Assembly (NCBI RefSeq): GCF_015143595.1
Contig: NZ_WYEU01000002.1
Span: 868,001 to 932,000, forward strand
Length of the DNA stretch: 64,000 bases
Origin: Sneathiella sp. P13V-1
GTDB lineage: Bacteria; Pseudomonadota; Alphaproteobacteria; Sneathiellales; Sneathiellaceae
Reading direction: 5' to 3'
Of this stretch, positions 1 to 6,722 are shown in pieces. The notes under the pieces were generated by a model. The model saw only the letters and a program-made list of their open reading frames with translations. It was not told the DNA's origin and ran no database searches. The stretch's first letter is position 1, and every line of letters begins with the position of its first letter. Made by a program: the position numbers and the translations under genes.

Positions 1-123
1 CATCAAAGGATCTGCAAAGCGGGCGCTACCCGGTGTATAATCCAAACGCCATTTCTTCATCCGGCCGCGGCCAGATTGCATGGCATTTTTTGCAGGTCTG
101 TAAATTTTAGCTTTCAAGCTCAT
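1..123 (-). CDS. NDUFS4-like complex I accessory subunit (partial)
   Basis: Only the first 41 codons are inside the window; the gene runs off the left edge. The N-terminus begins MSLKAKIYRPAKNAMQSGR and continues with KKWRLDY and a DPLM segment, which is the recognisable start of the bacterial ETC complex I NDUFS4/NDUYA-type subunit found in alphaproteobacteria and mitochondria. In that family the protein is a small peripheral subunit of NADH:ubiquinone oxidoreductase. The ATG lies 5 bases after the stop of the PA14 gene on the same strand, so the two are probably cotranscribed. The family call rests on the N-terminal motif alone. Confidence 0.8.
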   Translation of the reverse strand, partial: MSLKAKIYRPAKNAMQSGRGRMKKWRLDYTPGSARFADPLM

Positions 124-128
124 ACCTG

Positions 129-752
129 TTATTTCCCAATATGCGCAAATGCCGTCGCCGGCACATAATCAATTTCTTCCGGTCCAGGCGGATCCCAGTA
201 TAGTTCCAGCGTGGACGTATTCTTCTTCTCAAAGTAGAGAATACGCACCGGATACCAGCCCGGCTCAGAAATCTCAAGCGTTATTTCATCTGAAAACCGA
301 TCTGCGTGAACATCAGGGTCTTCATGAACGAGTTTTCCGCCAATTGTTACACGTACACCATCATTAGAGTGTACCATGACAGTATAATTGCCAGTTCTTT
401 CGAAATTGATAAAACCTGTGATATCGGCTCCCACTAAATCATTCGCCCCGGATGTCAGCACGTCCCCAGTGCCGACCTGATAATTTAGCATAGGAATTGG
501 GGGGCCATCTTTGCCCTTTTCATATTCCATCCACTCTTCGAACTGGCGAATACTATTGAGTTTCACGCCATAGTATTTCACTGCCAAGCCTGGCTTTAAA
601 TTTTCTGCGGTTGGCTGAGGGCTTGCCGGGGCCATTCCAGAAATGGATGACGCCAGTGTAACCCCAGATGTAAAAGCGAGCGCCCCTGTAACAACTGAAA
701 GAGCTGCCACGCCTGTCTTTAACTTCCCTATTAATGACTTCGTGCTTTTCAT
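129..752 (-). CDS. secreted PA14-domain protein
   Basis: A 207-residue protein with an N-terminal basic and hydrophobic segment (about residues 1-36) that looks like a signal peptide or anchor. From about residue 55 to the end it carries a PA14-like beta domain: a GNYTV strand, a DGVRVTIGGKLV motif and a closing WYPVRI...LELYWDPPG segment. PA14 domains usually bind carbohydrate, but no specific ligand can be read here. An upstream in-frame start exists at 806, but the ATG at 752 is preceded by GGGAGGT at 761-767 and places the signal peptide at the N-terminus, so it is preferred. It sits directly upstream of the complex I subunit gene. Confidence 0.75.
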   Translation of the reverse strand: MKSTKSLIGKLKTGVAALSVVTGALAFTSGVTLASSISGMAPASPQPTAENLKPGLAVKYYGVKLNSIRQFEEWMEYEKGKDGPPIPMLNYQVGTGDVLTSGANDLVGADITGFINFERTGNYTVMVHSNDGVRVTIGGKLVHEDPDVHADRFSDEITLEISEPGWYPVRILYFEKKNTSTLELYWDPPGPEEIDYVPATAFAHIGK

Positions 753-857
753 GAATGTCCACCTCCCAGTGAAGATTGGATTTATCTTAAAATCCAATTG
801 CGTCAAAGAAAAGTCACCATTTAGGCTCGGGGTGGAAAAAAATAGACGACAGAATCA

Positions 858-894
858 AAAAAGCCTCTCAAGTTTATGACTTGAAAGGCTTTTT
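858..894 (-). terminator. rho-independent terminator after tRNA-Pro
   Basis: A hairpin with arms AAGCCTYTCAAGT and ACTTGARAGGCTT and a short AT loop is followed on the minus strand by a run of T. It lies just downstream of the tRNA-Pro on the same strand. On the plus strand it also ends in TTTTT, so it may work in both directions. Confidence 0.8.
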
Positions 895-896
895 GA

Positions 897-973
897 TGGT
901 CGGGGCAGCAAGATTCGAACTTGCGACCTCTCGCTCCCAAAGCGAGCGCACTACCAGGCTGTGCTATGCCCCG
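897..973 (-). tRNA. tRNA-Pro(UGG)
   Basis: The minus strand folds as a cloverleaf: acceptor CGGGGCA pairs with TGCCCCG, the anticodon stem CTCGC/GCGAG closes the loop TTTGGGA with anticodon TGG, and the T loop reads GTTCGAATC. The discriminator is A at 900 and a CCA end is encoded at 897-899. A terminator follows immediately. Codons read are CCA and, by wobble, other proline CCN codons. Confidence 0.95.
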
Positions 974-1068
974 TCGGTGGCGTGGCGCATGATTTAAACC
1001 ATAGTTCGTAACCCTGCAAGCGATTTTAAAAAAAAATTCAAATTTTTTTCGTTTTCATCCAAGAACGG

Positions 1069-1497
1069 CTATTTTCTGGGCCTCAGGAAATTGAATATCG
1101 CATCTGCCTTAAATATTGCACGGTGGCCAACCCTTAATTCTCCGCGTGCAAATGCGAGACTTCGAGTCTCTCTTACCAGTTCGCAATGTGCCTCAATCCA
1201 ATCCCCTTTTCGGGCAGGAAGAAGAAACTCAGAATTCATTTTGAGAGTGACGCCTCGTTTATCAGAAGCATGGAAGATTGTTCTGGCAAGCGCCGAATCC
1301 ATAAAAGTCATCAACATGCCCCCATGAACAAAATTGAGACCATTTAGATGGCGATCATCAACTCGAAAGCCCCGGATGATTTCAGAACCCACTCTTTTTT
1401 CATAAAAGGGGCCATTTCGTATGGTAAACTCTCCTCGCCCATCACCTTGAACATATCCTTCTGGAATATTATCCATTGGGGTTTCAGTCTTTTTCAT
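1069..1497 (-). CDS. PaaI-family hotdog thioesterase
   Basis: A 142-residue single hotdog-fold protein. The motif NFVHGGMLMTFMDSALA in the first half is the PaaI/YbgC-like catalytic helix with the conserved HGG and the acidic residue; later strands contain LKMNSEFLLPARKGD, as in acyl-CoA thioesterases of the PaaI type. It likely hydrolyses a medium-chain or aromatic acyl-CoA thioester in the cytoplasm; the substrate cannot be told. The start at 1497 is preferred over an in-frame start at 1602 because that would overlap the upstream DUF192 gene and because TCAGGAT precedes 1497. It is 18 bases downstream of the DUF192 stop, so they form a probable two-gene unit. Confidence 0.8.
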   Translation of the reverse strand: MKKTETPMDNIPEGYVQGDGRGEFTIRNGPFYEKRVGSEIIRGFRVDDRHLNGLNFVHGGMLMTFMDSALARTIFHASDKRGVTLKMNSEFLLPARKGDWIEAHCELVRETRSLAFARGELRVGHRAIFKADAIFNFLRPRK

Positions 1498-1514
1498 TCT
1501 TGTTATCCTGAATA

Positions 1515-1979
1515 TCAATCTCGCAGGGAATGATAGGTCAAAATGTCTCCAACCTGCATCCCCTTTTTTCCGGCGAAGCCCCCCGGAACCTCCAACACCC
1601 ATCTAACCGGAGTTCCTGACGTGATCGTTGTCAAATCGTGAGGTATAGCATTTTCATGTATCTTAACAACTATCCCTTCGGTATCCGCAAAAACCATATC
1701 CAAGGGGATCAGCGTATTCTTCATCCAGAAATAAACAATTGTCGGTTTTTCGAAATCGAATAGCATCCCAGACCCTTCGGCAAGTTCTGTCCGATACATA
1801 AGCCCTTCGGATCTTTCCTCTGGTGATTTGGCAAGCTCAACATGGACGGTAACCTCTCTATTCTCACCAGATACAACCACCCTACCGTTTTCAGCTGTGG
1901 CCGAGGATGAAAAGAAAAAACATGCGAACAGAATACCCAAAAAAAGAGAGCCATAATTCTGCAATAAATACTTTGCCAT
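1515..1979 (-). CDS. DUF192 family exported protein
   Basis: A 154-residue protein with a signal peptide (about residues 1-29, ending at ATA-E) followed by a complete DUF192 domain: SPEERSEGLMYR, GMLFDF, FWMKNTLIPLDMVF and a C-terminal VLEVPGG segment. DUF192 proteins are small periplasmic or extracellular beta proteins of unknown function, common in alphaproteobacteria. The start codon overlaps the predicted promoter of the divergent thiamine-precursor transporter operon. Probably cotranscribed with the thioesterase at 1069-1497. Confidence 0.85.
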   Translation of the reverse strand: MAKYLLQNYGSLFLGILFACFFFSSSATAENGRVVVSGENREVTVHVELAKSPEERSEGLMYRTELAEGSGMLFDFEKPTIVYFWMKNTLIPLDMVFADTEGIVVKIHENAIPHDLTTITSGTPVRWVLEVPGGFAGKKGMQVGDILTYHSLRD

Positions 1980-2000
1980 CAGAATTTGTATCCTTATATT
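1973..2000 (+). promoter_or_regulatory. predicted promoter of the thiZXY operon
   Basis: TTGCCA at 1973-1978 and TATATT at 1995-2000 are separated by 16 bases. The start point expected a few bases later would begin the transcript just before the TPP riboswitch. The -35 box overlaps the start codon of the divergent DUF192 gene. Position and box quality support it; it is otherwise untested. Confidence 0.5.
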
Positions 2001-2008
2001 GAACCAAC

Positions 2009-2093
2009 TCCTCGGGGGGAGCCATGGTGGCTGAGAGGTTCTGAACGGAACGACCCCTGTACCTGATCAGGTTAGTACCTGCGTAGGAACGAG
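2009..2093 (+). promoter_or_regulatory. TPP riboswitch (THI element)
   Basis: The conserved THI-box pieces are present in order: GGGGGGAGCC, GGCTGAGAGG, GACCC, then ACCTGATCAGGTTAGTACC and GCGTAGG. The terminal stem pairs CTCG at 2011-2014 with CGAG near 2090-2093. Only about six bases separate this arm from the ATG at 2100, and no terminator lies between, so the GAGAG ribosome-binding site overlaps the closing stem. That favours translational control: TPP binding would hide the ribosome-binding site of the first transporter gene. Confidence 0.95.
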
Positions 2094-2099
2094 AGCATC

Positions 2100-2888
2100 A
2101 TGGTTGTTGAAGATACATCACGCCGCTTGTCTATGGCAACAGAGGGTGACCTGCCAGCAAAACCGCTGGAAGTTCTCTTGCGGCTGAACTCGCTCAGTTT
2201 CGACCAGACCACCATCCTTAAAGATATTTCTCTGGATTTACCTGCAGGGAAATTCACATGCCTGTTAGGCCCAAGCGGTGTTGGCAAAAGCTCTATCCTT
2301 CGTATCCTGAGCAATTCTCTTGAGGGGATTGCTGAATACAAGATTGAGACTTCTGATGACCTTCCTCTTAAGGGGCGCGTTGCCTATATGGCGCAAAAAG
2401 ACCTCCTTCTTCCATGGTCGGATTGTCTACAAAATGTCATTATTGGAGAGAAATTAAGGGGAAAGATTGCAAATCTTGCCAAAGCAAAAGAACTGCTGAA
2501 TGACGTTGGTTTATCGGATGCAATAAGTAAAAAGCCTGATGAATTATCAGGCGGCATGCGACAGCGCGTAGCTTTGGCCAGAACATTAATGGAAGATGCC
2601 CCTCTCGTTCTGCTGGACGAGCCTTTCTCTGCTTTGGATGCCATCTCCAGACATGATTTACAAAATCTGACAGCTAAGAAACTCTCTGGGCGAACCGTAT
2701 TAATGATCACCCACGATCCACTTGAAGCACTACGAATGGGACATCAGGTCCTGGTACTCGCTGGGCGTAATCCGAAGCTATTCAAAATAGATGGGTTATC
2801 AGAAACAACACCGAGGGAGGTTAGCGACGCCGATCTACAACAGGCCTATGCAGAAATCCTCTCTATCATTGGTATGGAGAAGACCTGA
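2100..2888 (+). CDS. thiZ: thiamine-precursor ABC transporter ATPase
   Basis: A 262-residue ABC ATPase with Walker A GPSGVGKSS, signature LSGGMRQR and Walker B VLLDEPF followed by SALD. It resembles the NitT/TauT/SsuB-type ATPases. The TPP riboswitch in the leader and the NMT1/THI5-like binding protein two genes downstream identify the substrate class as a thiamine pyrimidine precursor (HMP or formylaminopyrimidine in the studied ThiXYZ systems). The first ATG lies six bases after the riboswitch; an internal ATG at 2133 is an alternative start that would escape direct occlusion. Two bases separate its stop from the permease gene. Confidence 0.85.
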   Translation: MVVEDTSRRLSMATEGDLPAKPLEVLLRLNSLSFDQTTILKDISLDLPAGKFTCLLGPSGVGKSSILRILSNSLEGIAEYKIETSDDLPLKGRVAYMAQKDLLLPWSDCLQNVIIGEKLRGKIANLAKAKELLNDVGLSDAISKKPDELSGGMRQRVALARTLMEDAPLVLLDEPFSALDAISRHDLQNLTAKKLSGRTVLMITHDPLEALRMGHQVLVLAGRNPKLFKIDGLSETTPREVSDADLQQAYAEILSIIGMEKT

Positions 2889-2890
2889 TT

Positions 2891-3670
2891 ATGGGAAAGG
2901 CACTTCGCATATCGATCACATTTGGAGGGTTGATTTTAATCTGGGCATTTATTGCTTGGGCAACTGAGCTTCCAAAATTCATCTTGCCGAGCCCCGTTCT
3001 CGTCTTCACAACACTTTGGCAGAAATTCCACATTATTCTGCCTCATGCCACCACAACACTTGTTGAAATCCTGCTAGGTTTATTTTTTGGAATACTTGCT
3101 GGGATGATTTCTGCATTGATAGTATCTTTGCACCCTGGCATCAAACGTTGGGTTTTACCTTTGTTGATTGCGAGCCAAGCTGTTCCTGTCTTTGCCATCG
3201 CACCGCTTTTAGTTTTGTGGTTTGATTACGGCATGACGTCAAAAGTCGTCATGGCGACCCTGATCATCTATTTCCCGGTTACTGTTGGATTTCTGGATGG
3301 CCTTAATCGCACCTCCAGCGATTGGAAGGAAATTGCCCACATCATGCAGGCCAGTGGGGAAGCCTCCGCTGCCTTAAACGTCATTAGACTGTATCGTTAT
3401 ATCAAGATCCCTTTCGCTTTGCCGTCACTTGCCTCTGGCATTCGCGTGGCAACCGCTGTTGCTCCTATCGGTGCTGTTGTGGGCGAATGGGTAGGATCGT
3501 CTTCAGGTCTTGGGTATCTGATGCTTCACGCTAATGGGCGCATGCAAACTGATCTTCTTTTTGCTGCACTTATTACTCTCACAATTATCTCTATATCATT
3601 GTTTTACATTATTAATTTTATCGTCAAACGCTATCTCAACTGGGAAACTGAACAGGAAACCCTTTCATGA
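2891..3670 (+). CDS. thiX: thiamine-precursor ABC transporter permease
   Basis: A 259-residue inner-membrane protein with about six hydrophobic helices and the BPD permease EAA-type loop in the second half (around SGEASAALNVIRLYRYIKIP), as in SsuC/TauC/ThiX permeases. It should form the membrane channel with the ATPase encoded immediately upstream and receive substrate from the binding protein whose ATG overlaps its TGA by four bases. The operon arrangement ATPase-permease-binding protein under one TPP riboswitch supports the assignment; the exact pyrimidine transported is inferred from the family only. Confidence 0.85.
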   Translation: MGKALRISITFGGLILIWAFIAWATELPKFILPSPVLVFTTLWQKFHIILPHATTTLVEILLGLFFGILAGMISALIVSLHPGIKRWVLPLLIASQAVPVFAIAPLLVLWFDYGMTSKVVMATLIIYFPVTVGFLDGLNRTSSDWKEIAHIMQASGEASAALNVIRLYRYIKIPFALPSLASGIRVATAVAPIGAVVGEWVGSSSGLGYLMLHANGRMQTDLLFAALITLTIISISLFYIINFIVKRYLNWETEQETLS

Positions 3671-4623
3671 TTAAACTTCTGAAATCCAAGACCGCACTCG
3701 CCGCGGCTTGTCTCTCAGCCCTTCTTATTTCCAGTCCTGCCAATGCAGCTGAGAAACTCACTGTATTATTGGATTGGTTTGTAAATCCGGACCATGCACC
3801 TCTGATTGTTGCCAAAGAAGCCGGCATCTTTAAAAAGAACGGTCTGGAGGTTGAACTTATTGCTCCTGCAGACCCAAACGATCCGCCTAAATTGGTGGCT
3901 GCGGGTAAAGCTCCACTTGCAATCTCCTACCAACCTCAGCTTCATGTTCAAGTTGGTGAAGGCCTGCCACTTAAACGTATCGGCACCCTCGTCGCGACAC
4001 CGCTTAATAGCCTTGTTGTATTGGACAACAGCCCGATTAAATCCATTAAAGACCTGAAGGGAAAGAAAGTTGGTTTCTCTGTTGGCGGGTTCGAGGATGC
4101 CCTTCTGAAAGCCATGCTTGAAAAAGAAGGACTGGCCCTTTCAGATATTGAACTGATCAACGTGAATTTCAGCCTGTCACCGTCGCTTCTTGCGGGGAAA
4201 GTCGACGCTGTTATTGGGGCGTTCAGGAACTTTGAACTGAACCAGATGGATATCGAAGGCTATCCAGGACGAGCCTTCTATCCTGAAGAAGAAGGTGTTC
4301 CGTCATATGATGAGCTGATCATTGTGGCAAACAACAAAAACCTTGATGATGCGCGCTTCCGTCCGTTTCTGGATAGCCTTGAAGAAGCAACACAGTACAT
4401 CCTGAACCACCCCAAAGCGTCATGGGAGTTGTTTATTAAAAACAACAAAGAACTGGATGATGAGCTAAACCGTCGCGCATGGAAAGATACTCTTCCGCGC
4501 CTTGCAATGCGCCCAGCAGCCTTGGACACTAACCGCTATGATCGCTTTGCAAAATTCCTGGAAAAATCAGGACTTATCAAAAAAGCCTTACCGGTTGCCG
4601 ATTACGCGATCGAAGTAAAATAA
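3667..4623 (+). CDS. thiY: thiamine-precursor substrate-binding protein
   Basis: A 318-residue periplasmic protein with a clear signal peptide (residues 1-27, cleavage after ANA). The mature part starts EKLTVLLDWFVNPDHAPL, the typical opening of NMT1/THI5-like binding proteins, where the conserved W/N/H residues line the pyrimidine pocket. It delivers the ligand to the ThiXZ-type transporter. The ATG overlaps the permease stop (ATGA), indicating translational coupling. A strong hairpin follows at 4631-4663. Homologues have been annotated for HMP or formylaminopyrimidine; nothing in the sequence separates these. Confidence 0.85.
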   Translation: MIKLLKSKTALAAACLSALLISSPANAAEKLTVLLDWFVNPDHAPLIVAKEAGIFKKNGLEVELIAPADPNDPPKLVAAGKAPLAISYQPQLHVQVGEGLPLKRIGTLVATPLNSLVVLDNSPIKSIKDLKGKKVGFSVGGFEDALLKAMLEKEGLALSDIELINVNFSLSPSLLAGKVDAVIGAFRNFELNQMDIEGYPGRAFYPEEEGVPSYDELIIVANNKNLDDARFRPFLDSLEEATQYILNHPKASWELFIKNNKELDDELNRRAWKDTLPRLAMRPAALDTNRYDRFAKFLEKSGLIKKALPVADYAIEVK

Positions 4624-4630
4624 GCAAAAA

Positions 4631-4663
4631 GAAACGGCCTCTGAACAAGTCAGAGGCCGTTTC
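4631..4663. terminator. bidirectional terminator
   Basis: A perfect 14-bp stem, GAAACGGCCTCTGA with TCAGAGGCCGTTTC, closes a 5-base loop between two convergent genes. On the minus strand it is followed by TTTTT, so it is a good terminator for the cold-shock gene; on the plus strand the T-run is weak but the stem is strong enough to end the thi operon. Confidence 0.85.
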
Positions 4664-4676
4664 AGTAACAGAGCAA

Positions 4677-5246
4677 TTAATCAGGTTTTTCTATTTCGGC
4701 AACCTGCGGACCTTTGTCACTATCTGCAATTCGCACTTTCAGGGATTGACCTGCCTGTACAGGTAAGAAGCCTTCATTTCGAATTGTCTCCATATGAATA
4801 AAGATATCCTGTGTATCTTCACCGCGGGTGACAAACCCATATCCTTTAATAGGATCAAACCACTTTACAGCCACATCCACAAAATCCCCTTGTCCCTTTA
4901 GAACGGGATGTTTTGCGATATTGCTGGGTTCAATGGGGCTTGGCAAGAAAGGTACCGCGGTTGAAGTATCAATATCTAAAATCTTTATCGCTTGCAGCCC
5001 TTTGTCACGACGCACAACCTGACAGCTCAGCGTGACCCCCTCTGCCACAAATTCATGACCGCTTTCCCGAAGGCAAGATAGATGGAAGAAAATATCGCCA
5101 TTTCCTTCCTCAGGGACCAGAAAACCGAATCCCTTTGTTGTGTTAAACCACTTCACTCGCCCCTTTAACTCGAAACTCTCTTCGCCTGCAAGATAGGTTA
5201 CATTATCAGCAGCCTTATCCTGCATTGCGTCCACTTTTGCTGACAT
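4677..5246 (-). CDS. double cold-shock-domain protein
   Basis: A 189-residue cytoplasmic protein with two cold-shock domains. The first (about residues 27-93) has GRVKWFNTTKGFGFL and DIFFHLS; the second (about 122-187) has VAVKWFDPIKGYGFV and DIFIHME. These are the RNP1- and RNP2-type aromatic motifs that bind single-stranded RNA or DNA. Two-domain Csps of this size are typical of alphaproteobacteria. The likely role is RNA chaperone or stress-related expression control. GGGAG precedes the ATG. The leader contains a small hairpin with a G-rich loop (CGTCT/AGACG at 5274-5290), a possible regulatory structure. Confidence 0.88.
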   Translation of the reverse strand: MSAKVDAMQDKAADNVTYLAGEESFELKGRVKWFNTTKGFGFLVPEEGNGDIFFHLSCLRESGHEFVAEGVTLSCQVVRRDKGLQAIKILDIDTSTAVPFLPSPIEPSNIAKHPVLKGQGDFVDVAVKWFDPIKGYGFVTRGEDTQDIFIHMETIRNEGFLPVQAGQSLKVRIADSDKGPQVAEIEKPD

Positions 5247-5315
5247 TTGGATACTCCCACTCCCGTCATAAGTTCGTCTCCCCCAAGACGTAGTACCAAT
5301 TAACTATATATTATC

Positions 5316-5430
5316 CCTAATATTAGGTTAAGTTAATTTTAATGTAAATCTAATCCAAATAGAAATCAAACGCAATAGTTCTCCCATCGGACCTAATCTA
5401 AATAATAAACTATTTCTGAAAAAAGATTAG
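5316..5430. promoter_or_regulatory. cluster of CTAAT-type repeats between csp and mrp
   Basis: This AT-rich stretch holds a perfect palindrome CCTAATATTAGG at 5316-5327, a CTAATCC at about 5350, and an inverted pair CTAATCT at 5393-5399 with AGATTAG at 5424-5430. They lie between the divergent cold-shock gene and the mrp promoter. They may be binding sites for a regulator; AT-rich sequence makes chance matches possible. Confidence 0.3.
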
Positions 5431-5438
5431 TTCGTCAA

Positions 5439-5466
5439 TTGTACTGTCTTATGAAACGCCTATATC
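5439..5466 (+). promoter_or_regulatory. predicted promoter of the mrp operon
   Basis: TTGTAC at 5439-5444 and TATATC at 5461-5466 are 16 bases apart, about 130 bases upstream of the mrpE start. The implied leader would contain the hairpin at 5509-5537. The boxes are moderate matches only. Confidence 0.4.
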
Positions 5467-5508
5467 TCCGAATAGTCAAATAGTCATATTGTGAACGACA
5501 CTGCTTTT

Positions 5509-5537
5509 AGGTGCTATCTTCTTGCGAGAAGGCGCCT
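5509..5537 (+). other. leader hairpin upstream of mrpE
   Basis: AGGTGC pairs with GCGCCT (one G-U), then a 3-base bulge, then CTTCT pairs with AGAAG around the loop TGCG. It lies about 60 bases before the GTG start of mrpE and has no T-run, so it is not a terminator. A regulatory or stabilising leader structure is possible. Confidence 0.4.
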
Positions 5538-5596
5538 CTCATGGCATACACAGTGCGATCAAAGGGAAAGTCGACGATTTAACAGGGTGGAGAGAA

Positions 5597-6070
5597 GTGA
5601 GACTAATAAGTCTGATTTTGGTTACTTTTGCCGTATGGCTATTATTTTCAGGTATTTACACACCGCTATTAATTGGTTTTGGCATAGCGTCTTGTATACT
5701 TGTTGCAATCATTGCGCGGCGTATGGATGTGATTGACCATGAAGGGCATCCGATACACTTAAACCCCGGAATAGTCAGTTACTGGTTTTGGCTTTTCTGG
5801 GAAATTGTGAAATCAAATATTGATGTCGCTAAATGTGTCCTGTTCCCTGGCAAATATCTCCAGCCAAGTATGTTTAAAAGTAAAGTCAGCCAGAAAAGTG
5901 ATCTGGGAAAAGTAATTTACGCAAACTCGATTACCCTGACACCCGGGACAGTTACTGTCGATTTGGATGACGATACGGTCCTTGTTCACGCGCTAACACA
6001 AGGTACCGCAGACGGCGTTAAATCTGGAGAAATGGATCAACGCGTTACCCGGGTGATGAGGGAAGCATGA
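5597..6070 (+). CDS. mrpE: Na+/H+ antiporter subunit E
   Basis: A 157-residue membrane protein of the MrpE/MbhA family: two N-terminal hydrophobic helices, then a cytoplasmic domain with NSITLTPGTVTVDLDDD and a C-terminal VHALTQG segment, all diagnostic of MrpE. It is the first gene of the antiporter operon and is needed for complex assembly in studied Mrp systems. The GTG at 5597, with GGAGAG just upstream, gives the normal family length; an in-frame ATG at 5522 would add 25 non-membrane residues unlike the family. Its TGA overlaps the ATG of mrpF. Confidence 0.88.
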   Translation: MRLISLILVTFAVWLLFSGIYTPLLIGFGIASCILVAIIARRMDVIDHEGHPIHLNPGIVSYWFWLFWEIVKSNIDVAKCVLFPGKYLQPSMFKSKVSQKSDLGKVIYANSITLTPGTVTVDLDDDTVLVHALTQGTADGVKSGEMDQRVTRVMREA

Positions 6071-6363
6071 TTATTTACGTAGTAGCCGCCATTGCCATTC
6101 TGGTCAGCATTGCCATGGCCCTTGGTCGTGCATTACTGGGCCCCACCGCTTACGACCGTATTTTGTCCGTAAACGCAATTGGGACCAAAACAGTACTTTT
6201 GATTGCTGTTGTGGGCTTTATGAACGGACGCCCAGACTTTTTGGATCTCGCCATTGTTTACGCGTTAATGAATTTTATCGGCACTCTTGCTGTTCTCAAA
6301 TACTTCAAATTTGGAAGCCTGAAAACCGGCCTCTCCCGTACTAGATCAGGAGGGGATAAGTAG
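6067..6363 (+). CDS. mrpF: Na+/H+ antiporter subunit F
   Basis: A 98-residue protein with three hydrophobic helices, matching MrpF/MbhB: the conserved LGPTAYDRILSVNAIGT loop follows helix 1 and DLAIVYALMNFIGTLAVLKYF forms helix 3. A small membrane subunit of the cation/proton antiporter complex. The start overlaps the mrpE stop by four bases and the stop lies two bases before mrpG, so translation is likely coupled. Confidence 0.9.
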   Translation: MIIYVVAAIAILVSIAMALGRALLGPTAYDRILSVNAIGTKTVLLIAVVGFMNGRPDFLDLAIVYALMNFIGTLAVLKYFKFGSLKTGLSRTRSGGDK

Positions 6364-6365
6364 TT

Positions 6366-6722
6366 ATGGATTTGATACTTGATATACTCACATGGGCAGC
6401 CATCTTAGGCGGTTGTTTCTTTGTTTTCATTACCGGGTTAGGACTTCTTAGATTTCCTGATCTTTATTCCCGCATTCACGCGGGTGGTATGGCAGATACC
6501 CTTGCTTCTTTCTTGATATTGGGTGGTTTAGCGCTACAAAGTGGCTTTACGCTCGTTACAGTAAAATTATTTTTCATTGTCGCATTTCTGTTTTTTACAA
6601 GCCCGACAGCAACTTATGCCCTTGCGCAGGCCACTTTTGTCGCCGGCTTGAAACCGCGCATGGATGGGTTTTCCACTTCTGAAACTAAAAACGAAAACAA
6701 ATCAGAAGAAGGAGATCGTTAA
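6366..6722 (+). CDS. mrpG: Na+/H+ antiporter subunit G
   Basis: A 118-residue MrpG/MbhC-type protein with three membrane helices and the family motif GLLRFPDLYSRIHAGGMADTL after the first helix. The C-terminal tail is short, polar and lysine-rich. It belongs to the core E-F-G part of the Mrp complex. Its TAA overlaps the next ATG by one base. Confidence 0.9.
   Translation: MDLILDILTWAAILGGCFFVFITGLGLLRFPDLYSRIHAGGMADTLASFLILGGLALQSGFTLVTVKLFFIVAFLFFTSPTATYALAQATFVAGLKPRMDGFSTSETKNENKSEEGDR

Noticed and set aside
897-973. tRNA-Pro as an integration site for a mobile element
   Set aside because: No integrase gene and no repeated tRNA 3' end were seen nearby.
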